Shown here: one piece after another, positions 34,923-44,185 of the stretch
Layout of the letters: the number at the start of each line of letters is the position of its first letter
Position numbering within the stretch: the stretch's first letter is position 1
Origin: Methylorubrum rhodinum
GTDB taxonomy: Bacteria > Pseudomonadota > Alphaproteobacteria > Rhizobiales > Beijerinckiaceae
DNA length: 64,000 nucleotides
Assembly: GCF_014199935.1 (NCBI RefSeq)
Contig: NZ_JACHOP010000002.1
Span: 186,001-250,000, forward strand
Reading direction: 5' to 3'
Made by a program: the position numbers and the translations under genes
The notes under the pieces: generated by a model
What the model saw: only the letters and a program-made list of their open reading frames with translations
Databases searched by the model: none
What the model was told of the DNA's origin: nothing

Positions 34923-37013
34923 ATGCTGAGCCTCAGCTTCACCCCTCTGGTCCCCTGGCCGGTGCTCGCCGGGTTCGGCGTGCTCGCCGCGGTCCTCGTC
35001 GTCGTCGCGATCCTCGCCCGCGGGCGCACCGCGCTCCTGCGGGCGATCGCGCTCGCCCTGGTGATCGCCGCGCTCGCCAACCCCTCGCTGGTGCGCGAGG
35101 ACCGCGACCCGGTGAAGGACGTCGCCGCCATCGTCGTGGACCGCTCCGGCTCGCAAAGCTTGGGCGAGCGCCCGGCCATGACCGACGCGGTGAAGGCCGA
35201 ACTGGAGCGTCGCTTCGGCGCACTCACCAACATCGAGCCGCGCTTCATCGAGGTCGGCGACGCGCAAGGGGGCGAGGGCGACGACGGCACCAAGCTGTTC
35301 ACGGCGCTGACCCAGGCGCTCGCCGATGTGCCGGCCGAGCGCATCGCCGGCATCGTCATGCTCACCGATGGGGTGGTGCATGACATCCCGGCCTCGCTGG
35401 AGACGCTGGGGCTCAAGGCGCCGCTCCACGTCCTCGTCACCGGCCGCCCGGACGAGCGCGACCGCCAGATCCGCATGCTGGAAGCCCCCCGCTTCGGCAT
35501 CGTCGGCAAGGACGTGACCATCCGCGCCGAGGTGATGGAGCGCGGCGGCACCGGCTCTGCGACCGTCAGCGTGCGCCGCGACGGCGAGGAGATCGACCGG
35601 CAGAGCATCGCCACCGGCACGCCGTTCGCGCTGACGACGCGGATCGAGCATGGCGGCCCGAACGTGGTCGAGATCGAGGTCGAGCCGCTGCCGGGCGAAC
35701 TGACCACGGTCAACAACCGCGCGGTGCTGCCCATCGAGGGCATCCGCGAGAAGCTGAGGGTGCTGCTGGTCTCCGGCGAGCCGCACCAGGGTGAGCGCAC
35801 GTGGCGCAACCTGCTGAAGTCGGACGCCAGCGTCGATCTCGTCCACTTCACCATCCTGCGCCCGCCGGAGAAGCAGGACGGCACGCCGATCTCCGAACTG
35901 TCGCTGATCGCGTTTCCCACGCGCGAGCTGTTCGTCCAGAAGATCAAGGACTTCGACCTGATCATCTTCGACCGCTACGCCAACCAGAGCGTGCTGCCCT
36001 CGGCCTATTTCGACAACATCGTCCGCTACGTCCGCGAGGGCGGCGCGCTGCTGATCGCCGCCGGTCCCGAATTCGCCGGCCCCGCGAGCCTCGCCCGCAC
36101 GCGGCTCTCGCAGGTGCTGCCGGGCGATCCGTCGATGAAGGTGGTCGAACAGCCGTTCAAGGCCGCGCTCACCGACACCGGCCAGCGCCATCCGGTCACC
36201 CGCGCGCTGCCGGGCTCCGAGTCGAATCCGCCGGCCTGGGGCGACTGGCTGCGCATCGTCTCGGCCCAGACGCGGGCGGGCGTGCAGCCGATCCTGTCGG
36301 GCGCCAACGGTCTGCCGCTGCTGGCCCTGTCGCGGGAGGACAAGGGCCGCGTCGCCCTGATGCTGTCGGATCAGGCGTGGCTCTGGGCCCGCGGCTACCA
36401 GCAGGGCGGGCCCTACCTCGATCTGCTGCGGCGGCTGGCCCACTGGCTGATGAAGGAGCCGGCCCTCGAAGAGGAGGCGCTGCGCGCGCAAACGACGGGG
36501 CGGGGCCGCGAGGTCCGCGTCGAGCGCCAGACCATGGCGGAAGAAGCCGGCCCCGTCACGGTCACCGGCCCGACCGGCAAGGAGCGGACGCTGACGCTGT
36601 CGAAGGCCGAGCCCGGCCTGTTCAGCGCCACGTTCGAGGCCGAGAGCCTTGGCCTGCACACGTTGCGCTCCGGCACCCTCGTCGCCTTCGTCAGCGTCGG
36701 CCCGGCCAACCCGCGCGAACTCGCCGACGTGTTCAGCGACACCGAGCGCCTCAAGGGCGTGGCCGAAGCCTCCGGCGGCACGATCCGCCGCGTAGCGGCG
36801 GCGGGCGGCGGCCTCGACGTGCCGCGCTTGCAAGTCACCCGCGGCGGGCGCTTGGGCGGCGCCGACTGGATCGGCTTCCGCCCGAGCGACAGCGCCACGA
36901 TCCGCGGCGTCGAGGTCTACCCACTGGGCATCGGCCTGTGGGCGCTGGCGGCGCTCGCCGCGGCGGTGCTGGCGATGTGGCTGATGGAGGGACGGCGGGG
37001 GCGGGCGGCGTAG
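34923..37013 (+). CDS. Large membrane protein with amidotransferase-like fold, MoxR operon
   Basis: 696 residues. Two N-terminal membrane helices (about 11-32 and 37-53) and one at the C-terminus (about 665-690) flank a periplasmic portion. Residues near 70-130 (VAAIVVDRSGSQ) look like a von Willebrand-A-type strand and metal motif; residues about 275-400 (LRVLLVSGEPHQGERTWRNLL, FDLIIFDRYANQ) form a class-I glutamine-amidotransferase-like fold lacking an obvious catalytic Cys. Homologues end MoxR-DUF58-DUF4159 operons in alphaproteobacteria. Function unknown. Confidence 0.8.
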   Translation: MLSLSFTPLVPWPVLAGFGVLAAVLVVVAILARGRTALLRAIALALVIAALANPSLVREDRDPVKDVAAIVVDRSGSQSLGERPAMTDAVKAELERRFGALTNIEPRFIEVGDAQGGEGDDGTKLFTALTQALADVPAERIAGIVMLTDGVVHDIPASLETLGLKAPLHVLVTGRPDERDRQIRMLEAPRFGIVGKDVTIRAEVMERGGTGSATVSVRRDGEEIDRQSIATGTPFALTTRIEHGGPNVVEIEVEPLPGELTTVNNRAVLPIEGIREKLRVLLVSGEPHQGERTWRNLLKSDASVDLVHFTILRPPEKQDGTPISELSLIAFPTRELFVQKIKDFDLIIFDRYANQSVLPSAYFDNIVRYVREGGALLIAAGPEFAGPASLARTRLSQVLPGDPSMKVVEQPFKAALTDTGQRHPVTRALPGSESNPPAWGDWLRIVSAQTRAGVQPILSGANGLPLLALSREDKGRVALMLSDQAWLWARGYQQGGPYLDLLRRLAHWLMKEPALEEEALRAQTTGRGREVRVERQTMAEEAGPVTVTGPTGKERTLTLSKAEPGLFSATFEAESLGLHTLRSGTLVAFVSVGPANPRELADVFSDTERLKGVAEASGGTIRRVAAAGGGLDVPRLQVTRGGRLGGADWIGFRPSDSATIRGVEVYPLGIGLWALAALAAAVLAMWLMEGRRGRAA

Positions 37014-37025
37014 CTCCGGCAGCGT

Positions 37026-37370
37026 TCAGTCTCGGGAGGGTGTCGACGCGTCCTCGCCGGAATCAGATCTGTACAGAGCCTCGAAGTCCCGCCCTCCGTA
37101 GAACACGTTGGTGACGAGGACCCGACCGGGTTCGATCCGGTACGCGATCACGGCTGTGTTCTCGAAGGGCACCGTCCGCAATCCAGGCTCAAGGTCGTCA
37201 CGGGGGCGACCGCCTCGGGGTGCATCACCGATGCGCTGACAGCGGTCTCTGATCCGCTTCACGAACCCCTGCGCGGTCGGAACATTCTGACTGACGTGCA
37301 GCACGATACGGAAAATGTCCGCGAGGTCGCGCAGAGCCTCGGGCTGAAGCTCGACGCGCAGCCTACGCAC
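37026..37370 (-). CDS. parE: ParE/RelE-family toxin
   Basis: 114 residues. The pattern VELQPEALRDLADIFRIV, FVKRIRDRCQRIG, RTVPFENTAVIAYRI and VTNVFYGGRDFEAL fits the ParE/RelE toxin fold, which poisons gyrase (ParE) or cuts ribosome-bound mRNA (RelE). The start is GTG at 37370, overlapping the antitoxin stop by 8 bases, the usual arrangement. It converges with the MoxR-operon gene that ends 13 bases away. Confidence 0.88.
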   Translation of the reverse strand: MRRLRVELQPEALRDLADIFRIVLHVSQNVPTAQGFVKRIRDRCQRIGDAPRGGRPRDDLEPGLRTVPFENTAVIAYRIEPGRVLVTNVFYGGRDFEALYRSDSGEDASTPSRD

Positions 37371-37647
37371 GAGCGGCGTCTTTCTCCGCCTGGGCGAACA
37401 GCTTCTCCAACTCTGCGTCCACCTCTTCAAGGCTCAGTGCCGGCCGCGGATCGTCCAGGGACCGCCGAATGCGCGCCCGGATGACCTCCAGCCGCTCGGC
37501 ATCCTCCCGGCGCTGGCGCTGCCACAGCCGCACGGCGTCGCGCAGAACCTCGCTGGTCGAGGCGTACTCGCCGGCCTCGACGCTCTCGCGCACCGCACGG
37601 AGCTGTTCGGTGGTCATGGTGACGTTGATCGTCTCAGGCGGTGGCAT
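37363..37647 (-). CDS. parD: ParD-family antitoxin
   Basis: 94 residues. The N-terminal ETINVTMTTEQLRAVRESVE and ASTSEVLRDAVRLWQ are a CopG/ParD ribbon-helix-helix that binds DNA and autoregulates; the acidic helical C-terminus would wrap the toxin. ATG at 37647 is favoured over a GTG nine bases upstream because AGGAAGG lies eight bases before it. First gene of the parDE operon, divergent from the hybrid kinase gene 207 bases away. Confidence 0.9.
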   Translation of the reverse strand: MPPPETINVTMTTEQLRAVRESVEAGEYASTSEVLRDAVRLWQRQRREDAERLEVIRARIRRSLDDPRPALSLEEVDAELEKLFAQAEKDAARA

Positions 37648-37810
37648 ACCGGTCACCTTCCTCGAATTCCCCGCAATGGTCGCATAGGATCAGGTCCGAC
37701 GCACGCCGTTCGTTGTGACGGGCGGGTTGTCGGGATCAGACCGCCGAGCAAGACCCGGCCCCATGTCTCCCGAAAGCCGACATCCCGGCATATCGGGCAA
37801 TTGTCCGTGA

Positions 37811-37851
37811 GCGGGAGTTACACGGGGGCCTCTCACCTGTGTAAATCCCGC
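37811..37851. promoter_or_regulatory. 13-bp inverted repeat directly upstream of the hybrid kinase gene
   Basis: GCGGGAGTTACAC (37811-37823) and GTGTAAATCCCGC (37839-37851) are inverted repeats with one mismatch, separated by 15 bases and ending four bases before the kinase ATG. No Shine-Dalgarno sequence is visible before that ATG. It can act as an operator for a dimeric regulator or as an mRNA hairpin at the start site. Confidence 0.6.
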
Positions 37852-37854
37852 CGC

Positions 37855-40800
37855 ATGACCGAACGACCCCCCTTCCTGGCCGGCGGCGGCGAGGCCGCCC
37901 GCATGATCGCCGAGCGCGATTGGTCGGGTCATCCGCTCGGATCCCCGGAGACGTGGCCGGAATCGCTGCGCACGGCGCTGAGCCTCGTGCTCAACTCGCC
38001 CGAGAGCATGATCCTGGCCTGGGGGCCGGAGCTGCACTTCTTCTTCAACGACACCTACTTCCCGCTGCTCGGGCCGCGCCTGTCCTGGGCGATGGGCGAG
38101 CGTTTCGATAAGGTGTGGGCGGACGGCTGGGATCAGGCCAAGCCCATCATCGACGAGGCCTTCGCCGGCCGCAGCCGCCGCTTCGAGGACCTGCCGTGGA
38201 AGCTCGCCACCGACCGGGGCGAGGCCGACACGTGGTGGTCGTTCTCCTACTCCCGGGTGCTCGACGGGCAGGGCCGCATCGCCGGCCTGTTCATCTTCAC
38301 CAACGAGACGACCAAGCGCGTGCAGTCCGAGGCGCGGCGGCAGGAGGTCGAGGCCGAATTGCGGGCCGAGCGCGACCGGGCGCAGGGCGTGCTCGCCAAC
38401 ATGGGCGACGCCTTCTCGCTGCTCGACCGCGACTTCCGCATCCTCGACGTCAACGCCGAGGCGATGCGCCTGGAGACGCGTCCGCGCGAGGCGATCGTCG
38501 GCGGCCTCCAGTGGGCGGTCTATCCCGGCACCGATCCGGTCTTCGACGAGACGATCCGGCGCGCCATGATCGAGCGCGTGCCCGTGGCGATGGAGCACCG
38601 CTACACGTGGCCCGACGGGCGCACGGCCTGGATCGACATGCGCGGCTATCCCGTGCCCGAGGGCCTCGCCCTGTTCTACCGGGACGTGACGGCGCGCCGC
38701 GAGGCGGCGGACGCCCTGCGCCGCAGCGAGACCCTGCTCGCCGCGACCCTCGACGCGCTCCCGGTCGGCGTCATCCTGGCCGACGCGCAGGGCAGGATCC
38801 TGCGCGACAACGCCGCCAACCGGGCGCTCTGGGGCATGCCGCCGGAGACCGGGAGCTGGGAGCAGTACGGGGACTGGGTCGGCTACTGGCCCGAGACCGG
38901 GCAGCGGCTGCGCGCCGAGGAATGGGGCTTGGCCCGCGCGCTCCTGCACGGCGAGACCGTGCGCGGCGAGCTGATCGAGATCGAGCCGTTCGATGGGGGG
39001 GAGCGCCGCCAGTTCCTCAACAACGCGGCACCGATCCGGGATGCGGCCGGCGCCATCGTCGGCGGCGTGGTGGCCGAACTCGACGTGACCGAGCGCATCG
39101 CCGTCGAGCGGCGCCTGCGGGAGAGCGAGGCGCTGGCCCGCGAGCACGCCGAGCGGGTCCAGCTCGCGCTCGCGGCGGGCGCGATCATCGGCACGTGGTT
39201 CTGGGACGTGACCGCCGACCGGTTCACCGTGGACGAGGCCTTCGCCCGCGCCTTCGGCCTCGATCCGGCACTGGGCCGCGTCGGCTTGAGCCTCGGGCAG
39301 GTGGTCGAGACGGTCCATCCCGACGACCAGGCGGGGCTCGCGCGGGCGATCGAGGGGGCCATCGCCCGCGGCGGCGCCTACGCCCACCAGTACCGGGTGC
39401 GGCGCGCCGACGGGCGCTACTACTGGATCGAGGCCAACGGCCGGGTCGAGCACGGACGCGACGGCGGGCCGATCCGCTTCCCCGGCGTGCTCATCGACGT
39501 GGAGGAGCGCCGCGCCGTCGAGGCCGAGCGCGACCGGGCGAGCGCGCTCGCCCGCGAGAAGGCGGTCGAGTTCGAGACGCTGGCCGACAACATCCCGGTC
39601 CTGTGCTGGATGGCGCGGGCCGACGGGCACATCTACTGGTACAACCGGCGCTGGTACGCGTATTCGGGCACCGATTTCGAGGCGATGCAGGGCTGGGGCT
39701 GGGAGGCCCTGCACGATCCCGCCGCGCTCCCCGCCGTGGCGGCGCGCTGGGGGCATTCGCTGGCCACCGGCGAGCCCTTCGAGATGACCTTCCCGCTCAA
39801 GGGGGGCGACGGCGTGTTCCGGCCCTTCCTGACCCGCATCGTGCCGATCCGCGACGAGGCGGGCGCGGTGGCGCGCTGGTTCGGCACCAACGTCGACATC
39901 ACCGAGCAGCGCGCGGCGCAGGATGCGTTGCGCGAACTCAACGAGACCCTGGAGGAGCAGGTCGCGCTGCGCACCCGCGCCCTGATGCGGACCGAGGAGG
40001 CGCTGCGCCAGTCGCAGAAGATGGAGGCGGTGGGCCAGCTCACCGGCGGCATCGCCCACGACTTCAACAACTTGCTCGCCGGCATCTCCGGCTCGCTCGA
40101 ACTGATGCAGACCCGCATCGGCCAGGGCCGGCTCAAGGACGTCGATCGCTACATGGGGGCCGCGCAAGGGGCGGCCAAGCGCGCCGCCGCGCTGACCCAC
40201 CGCCTGCTCGCCTTCTCCCGCCGCCAGACGCTCGACCCCAAGCCCACCGACGTGAACCGCCTCGTCTTCGGCATGGAGGAACTGATCCGCCGCACGGTCG
40301 GGCCGACCGTGACGATCGAGGTCGTCGGCGCCGCCGGGCTCTGGCCGGCGCTGGTCGATCCGCCGCAGCTCGAGAACGCGCTGCTGAACCTCTGCATCAA
40401 CGCCCGCGACGCGATGCCGGAGGGCGGGCGCATCACCATCGAGACCGCCAACAAGTGGCTCGACCCGGCCGCCGCCCGCACCCACGACATGCCGCCCGGC
40501 CCCTACCTGTCGCTGTGCGTGACCGACACCGGCACCGGCATGAGCCCGGACGTCCAGGCCAAGGCCTTCGATCCGTTCTTCACGACGAAGCCCACCGGCC
40601 AGGGCACGGGCCTCGGGCTGTCGATGATCTACGGCTTCGCCAAGCAATCGGGCGGGCAGGTGCGGATCTATTCGGAACTCGGCCAGGGCACGACGATGTG
40701 CCTCTACCTGCCGCGCCATCACGGGGCGGCGACCGAGCCCGATGCCCACGCCCCCCTGGTCGATGCGCCCCGCGCCGAGCAGGGCGAGACGGTGCTGGTC

Positions 40801-41151
40801 GTCGACGACGAGCCGACGGTGCGGATGCTGGTCACGGAGGTGCTGGAAGACCTCGGCTACACCGCGATCGAGGCCGCCGACAGCGCCTCGGGCCTCAAGG
40901 TGCTGCAATCGGACGTGCGCATCGACCTGCTGATCACCGATGTCGGCCTGCCGGGCGGCATGAACGGCCGCCAGATGGCCGATGCGGGCCGCGTTTCGCG
41001 GCCCGAACTGAAGATCCTGTTCATCACCGGCTACGCCGAGAACGCCGCGGTCGGCAACGGCCAGCTGGAGCCCGGCATGGCGGTGCTGACCAAGCCGTTC
41101 GTGGTCGAGACGCTGGGCCTGCGGATCCGGGAGATGATCGCGCGGGGGTAG
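37855..41151 (+). CDS. Multi-PAS hybrid histidine kinase with C-terminal receiver domain
   Basis: 1098 residues and no membrane helix, so a cytosolic sensor. From the N-terminus there are four or five PAS/PAC units (for example VDITEQR and VTERIAV ends, residues about 30-700), a HisKA dimerisation domain with phospho-acceptor His735 in GGIAHDFNNLL, a HATPase domain (N box NLCINARDAMP, G boxes DTGTGMS and GTGLGLS), and a receiver domain with phospho-acceptor Asp1029 in LLITDVGLPGG and conserved Lys in LTKPF. Such kinases often sense light, redox or small molecules through PAS ligands; no LOV NCRFLQ motif is seen. No partner response regulator is encoded nearby. ATG at 37855 is chosen by homology. 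Confidence 0.92.
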   Translation: MTERPPFLAGGGEAARMIAERDWSGHPLGSPETWPESLRTALSLVLNSPESMILAWGPELHFFFNDTYFPLLGPRLSWAMGERFDKVWADGWDQAKPIIDEAFAGRSRRFEDLPWKLATDRGEADTWWSFSYSRVLDGQGRIAGLFIFTNETTKRVQSEARRQEVEAELRAERDRAQGVLANMGDAFSLLDRDFRILDVNAEAMRLETRPREAIVGGLQWAVYPGTDPVFDETIRRAMIERVPVAMEHRYTWPDGRTAWIDMRGYPVPEGLALFYRDVTARREAADALRRSETLLAATLDALPVGVILADAQGRILRDNAANRALWGMPPETGSWEQYGDWVGYWPETGQRLRAEEWGLARALLHGETVRGELIEIEPFDGGERRQFLNNAAPIRDAAGAIVGGVVAELDVTERIAVERRLRESEALAREHAERVQLALAAGAIIGTWFWDVTADRFTVDEAFARAFGLDPALGRVGLSLGQVVETVHPDDQAGLARAIEGAIARGGAYAHQYRVRRADGRYYWIEANGRVEHGRDGGPIRFPGVLIDVEERRAVEAERDRASALAREKAVEFETLADNIPVLCWMARADGHIYWYNRRWYAYSGTDFEAMQGWGWEALHDPAALPAVAARWGHSLATGEPFEMTFPLKGGDGVFRPFLTRIVPIRDEAGAVARWFGTNVDITEQRAAQDALRELNETLEEQVALRTRALMRTEEALRQSQKMEAVGQLTGGIAHDFNNLLAGISGSLELMQTRIGQGRLKDVDRYMGAAQGAAKRAAALTHRLLAFSRRQTLDPKPTDVNRLVFGMEELIRRTVGPTVTIEVVGAAGLWPALVDPPQLENALLNLCINARDAMPEGGRITIETANKWLDPAAARTHDMPPGPYLSLCVTDTGTGMSPDVQAKAFDPFFTTKPTGQGTGLGLSMIYGFAKQSGGQVRIYSELGQGTTMCLYLPRHHGAATEPDAHAPLVDAPRAEQGETVLVVDDEPTVRMLVTEVLEDLGYTAIEAADSASGLKVLQSDVRIDLLITDVGLPGGMNGRQMADAGRVSRPELKILFITGYAENAAVGNGQLEPGMAVLTKPFVVETLGLRIREMIARG

Positions 41152-41244
41152 GGGAATGTTTCCCCCCTCGTGTCGGCCCGGTGTCCGATGTGCCTTTCCG
41201 ATGACGGCTCGAAACCAAATCGCCGGCCTGCTACGATGAGCCCC

Positions 41245-41466
41245 ATGGCAAAGACCCGTTCGACAGCACCCCAGAACCCGAAGGCGAAGCGGGCGCCGGC
41301 CGCGACGAAGGTCGTGCGCGACGCGCAGACGGGGGCGTTCGTGACCGTGAAGGGGTTCGAAGCCCTCAAGGGTAGCGATCTCAAGCTCGGCACGGGAATC
41401 GACCTTCTGAAGCCGATCGCCGAGCAAGCGTTCACCCCACGACGCGGCCAGCGGACAGACCCGTAG
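41245..41466 (+). CDS. Small basic protein, candidate antitoxin of the adjacent PIN toxin
   Basis: 73 residues, lysine- and alanine-rich at the N-terminus (KAKRAPAATK), then a conserved-looking core VVRDAQTGAFVTVKGFEALKG. It has no recognisable AbrB, ribbon-helix-helix, Phd or MazE DNA-binding domain. The only functional clue is position: its stop is 3 bases upstream of a PIN-domain toxin gene. Two in-frame ATGs (41236 and 41245) are possible starts. Confidence 0.55.
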   Translation: MAKTRSTAPQNPKAKRAPAATKVVRDAQTGAFVTVKGFEALKGSDLKLGTGIDLLKPIAEQAFTPRRGQRTDP

Positions 41467-41469
41467 CCG

Positions 41470-41898
41470 TTGACGGGCGTTCTTCTCGATACGCATGCCC
41501 TCTACTGGCTCGTCGGAGGCGCAGAGCCGCTCACCGAGGCAGCCCTTTTCGCCATCGGTGAAAGTCAGGCGGCGGGCCGGCTCTTCGTGTCTCCGATCAC
41601 GGCATGGGAGTTGTCGATCGCGGCGCAGAAGCCGCCGCACCGGGACCCTCCGCAACTGAACGGTGGCGTATCAGACTGGTTTCGGGCAGCCGTTCGGGCG
41701 ACGTCTGCCAAGATCGTACCGATCCGGCAGACCATCGCGATCGAGGCGGCGCAGGTTCCGGTCGCGACCGGGCACAGAGACCCTGGTGACTGCTTTCTGA
41801 TCGCGACGGCCCGCGTGCGGAAGGTCCCGATCGTGACCCGCGACGCGATCCTATGCCGCTTGGCGTCGGAGACTTACCTTGAAGTGATCGTCTGCTGA
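41470..41898 (+). CDS. PIN-domain ribonuclease toxin (VapC-like)
   Basis: 142 residues of the PIN fold. Acidic residues for metal-dependent RNA cleavage are in LLDTHALYWL (Asp), ITAWELS (Glu) and HRDPGDCFLIATA (Asp), with TRDAI toward the C-terminus. VapC toxins cut specific tRNA or rRNA. Start TTG at 41470, with no strong ribosome-binding site, suggests coupling to the upstream small gene, the expected antitoxin slot. Confidence 0.85.
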   Translation: MTGVLLDTHALYWLVGGAEPLTEAALFAIGESQAAGRLFVSPITAWELSIAAQKPPHRDPPQLNGGVSDWFRAAVRATSAKIVPIRQTIAIEAAQVPVATGHRDPGDCFLIATARVRKVPIVTRDAILCRLASETYLEVIVC

Positions 41899-41913
41899 GG
41901 TGCCAGCGCCCTT

Positions 41914-43206
41914 CTATGCCAGCACCCCCGCCCGCCGCCCGAGCCACAGCGTGCCCGCAGCACCCGCGAACATCGCGACTCCGAAAACCCAGCCCGAGAC
42001 CGCGCCGGCCATGATGCCGGACAGCAGCGTGCCGACGCTGCAGCCGAGCCCCGTCATCGCGCCCCATCCGAGCAGCAGGCCGCCGGTGAGGCCGCGGACG
42101 ACCTGTCCCGGATTCGGCAGGGCCGGGCGGAACTGGCCGGCCACCAGCGCTGCGGCGAAGGAGGCCAGCACGAGGCCGCCGACGAACAGACCGTTGGGCG
42201 TGAGAGCCGCGTCGCGGACGGCGGTGGCGCAGCCGCGGAAGGTGTCGAGGCCTTCCAGCCGGTCCGGCAGCCACCCGAGCGAGCCCGCCGCCTGCCGCGT
42301 GCGGCCGCCGATCTCGGCGGTGACGCCGAGCGGGCCGACCCGGAGATAGGCCAGCGTCCCGAGCGCCCCGACCGCGAGCCCGCCGAGCCAGACCGGCCAG
42401 CGCGCCACGAACACGGCGTGCAGCGGATCGGGCCGGGCGGCCGGCGCCGGTGCGGGCAGGCGGCGCAGCAGCGGCCAAGCCAGCGCCGCGAGCAGCGCCA
42501 GCGACAGGGCGAGGGTGCCGGCATAGCCGAGATGGCGCGGCAGCCACAGAACCGGCGCCTCCGAGAGGCTGGCGAGGTAGAGCGGGTTCCACGTCAGGAA
42601 GCCGAGCACGAAGCCCAGCGCCGTGCCCAGAAGTGCGAACGGCGCCGTCGGCGAGCCCTCGCCGAGGCGATAGAGGTGGGCGCTGATGCAGGAGCCCGAC
42701 AGGGCCATGCCGGCCCCGAAGGCGAGCCCGGCCAGCACCAGCACCGGCCCGACGGGCCCGATATGCGCGTCCGGGGCCAGCCGCGTGCCCGACGGGTCGG
42801 GCATCCAGGCGCCGAGCACCACCGCGTAGCCGGCGACGCCGATGGCGAGCGCGGCCAGGATGCCGAGCATGCCCCGCGGATCGCCGAGAACGAGAAAATC
42901 GCGCCACTGGCAGTAGAAGCAGAAGCGGCTGCGCTGGAGCACGAGGCCGAACAGCGCGCCGAAGACGAGGGAGAGGGCGAGCCGGGTGCCGCCCGCCTCG
43001 CCCGAGAGCCGCCACGCAAGGGCGGCGAGCCCGGCAACGATGATGCCTGCGAGAGCCGCCCGCACGGGCAGGAAGCGGGCGACCGCGCCGGGCACCGGCG
43101 GGCTCGCCGCCAGGGCCGGGACGACGGCCGCCGCCAGGGGCCGGGCCGGCTGGGCGGCGAAACCGACGAAGCCGACCGGCTCCGCCAGGCCGTCGGGAGG
43201 CGTCAC
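41914..43206 (-). CDS. YeeE/YedE (TsuA-type) thiosulfate/sulfur uptake transporter
   Basis: 430 residues with about nine to ten membrane helices. Conserved loops FGAGMALSGSCISAHLYRLGEGS and WGAMTGLGCSVGTLLSGI each carry the family Cys (GSC and LGCSVG), plus RSRFCFYCQWRDFL near residue 95. Such proteins import thiosulfate or related sulfur compounds through Cys-lined channels. It lies 13 bases downstream of the periplasmic rhodanese gene on the same strand, which fits a sulfur-acquisition operon. Confidence 0.85.
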   Translation of the reverse strand: MTPPDGLAEPVGFVGFAAQPARPLAAAVVPALAASPPVPGAVARFLPVRAALAGIIVAGLAALAWRLSGEAGGTRLALSLVFGALFGLVLQRSRFCFYCQWRDFLVLGDPRGMLGILAALAIGVAGYAVVLGAWMPDPSGTRLAPDAHIGPVGPVLVLAGLAFGAGMALSGSCISAHLYRLGEGSPTAPFALLGTALGFVLGFLTWNPLYLASLSEAPVLWLPRHLGYAGTLALSLALLAALAWPLLRRLPAPAPAARPDPLHAVFVARWPVWLGGLAVGALGTLAYLRVGPLGVTAEIGGRTRQAAGSLGWLPDRLEGLDTFRGCATAVRDAALTPNGLFVGGLVLASFAAALVAGQFRPALPNPGQVVRGLTGGLLLGWGAMTGLGCSVGTLLSGIMAGAVSGWVFGVAMFAGAAGTLWLGRRAGVLA

Positions 43207-43219
43207 TTGCTGCTCCGGT

Positions 43220-44185
43220 TCACTTGCCGCCCCAGACCGTGCCGGCGAGGTTGACCACCGGCACGCCGACCGCGTTGCCGTACTCGGTCCACGAGCCGTC
43301 GTAGTTGCGGGCGTCGTAGCCCAGCACGCGGCTCAGCACGAACCACGAATGGCTGGAGCGCTCGCCGATGCGGCAGGTGGTGATGATCGGCCTCGCACCG
43401 TCGATGCCGGCCGCCGCGTAGAGCGCCTTCAGCTCGTCCTTGGACTTCAGGGTGCCGTCCGGATTCACCGCCTTGGCCCAGGGGATGTTGACCGAGCCGG
43501 GGATGTGGCCGGCGCGGATCGCCAGCTCCTGGATGCCGGCGGGCGCGATGATCTTGCCGCTGAACTCGTCGGGGGAGCGGATGTCGAGGATCTGCTCGTC
43601 GCGCTCCTTCTTCGCCACCGCCAGCACGTCGGCGAAGCGGGCGCGGAGCTTGCCCGAGGGCGCCTGCGCCGTGAAGGTCGAGACGGGCACTTCGGCGGTG
43701 CGGGTGTCGAGCGGGCGCTTCTCGGCCTCCCACTTCTTGCGCCCGCCGTCGAGCAGCTTGACGTTCTCGGTCAGGCCGTACTGGGCGAACACCCAGGCGC
43801 CCCAGGCGGCGAACCAGTTGTTGTTGTCGCCGTAGAGCACGATTGTGGTGTCGCGGTCGACGCCGAGGCGGCGCGCCAGCGCCGTGAACTTGTCCGGGCC
43901 GGCGATGTCGCGGCTCACCGTCTCGACGAGGTCGGTGTGCCACGCGACGTTCTGAGCGTTCGGGATATGGCCGCGCTCGAACACGCCCGGCTCGACGCTG
44001 ACCTCGACGATCCGGACTTTTTTGGAATCGAGGTTCTTTTCCAGCCACTCGGTGGAGACGAGCGGGCTGTCTTGCGCAGCTTTCTCCTTCACGGATCTGG
44101 CGGCCGGCTCCTGCGCGGCGGCCGGAGCGGCGGGCAGGAGGAGGGCCGCGGCGGCGGCGAACAGGAAGGCGGATGGGCGCAGCAC
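43220..44185 (-). CDS. Periplasmic thiosulfate/3-mercaptopyruvate sulfurtransferase (tandem rhodanese)
   Basis: 321 residues. A Sec signal peptide (LRPSAFLFAAAAALLLPAAP, cleavage near APAAA) is followed by two rhodanese domains. The first (about 50-170) is inactive-looking; the second (about 195-310) has the active-site loop TTCRIGERSSHSWF with the catalytic Cys. The chosen start is GTG at 44185, seven bases after GGAG, because the longer open frame would bury the signal peptide. Probably moves sulfane sulfur delivered by thiosulfate to a periplasmic acceptor; the transporter gene follows. Confidence 0.88.
   Translation of the reverse strand: MLRPSAFLFAAAAALLLPAAPAAAQEPAARSVKEKAAQDSPLVSTEWLEKNLDSKKVRIVEVSVEPGVFERGHIPNAQNVAWHTDLVETVSRDIAGPDKFTALARRLGVDRDTTIVLYGDNNNWFAAWGAWVFAQYGLTENVKLLDGGRKKWEAEKRPLDTRTAEVPVSTFTAQAPSGKLRARFADVLAVAKKERDEQILDIRSPDEFSGKIIAPAGIQELAIRAGHIPGSVNIPWAKAVNPDGTLKSKDELKALYAAAGIDGARPIITTCRIGERSSHSWFVLSRVLGYDARNYDGSWTEYGNAVGVPVVNLAGTVWGGK

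Noticed and set aside
37690-41655. Very long open frames opposite the hybrid kinase gene and other genes (for example opposite the chain at 525-2570 and 32-34 kb)
   Set aside because: They lie antisense to well-supported genes, are rich in Arg/Gly/Pro/Ala or other biased residues, and have no recognised domain; they reflect high GC content and lack of stops in third positions.
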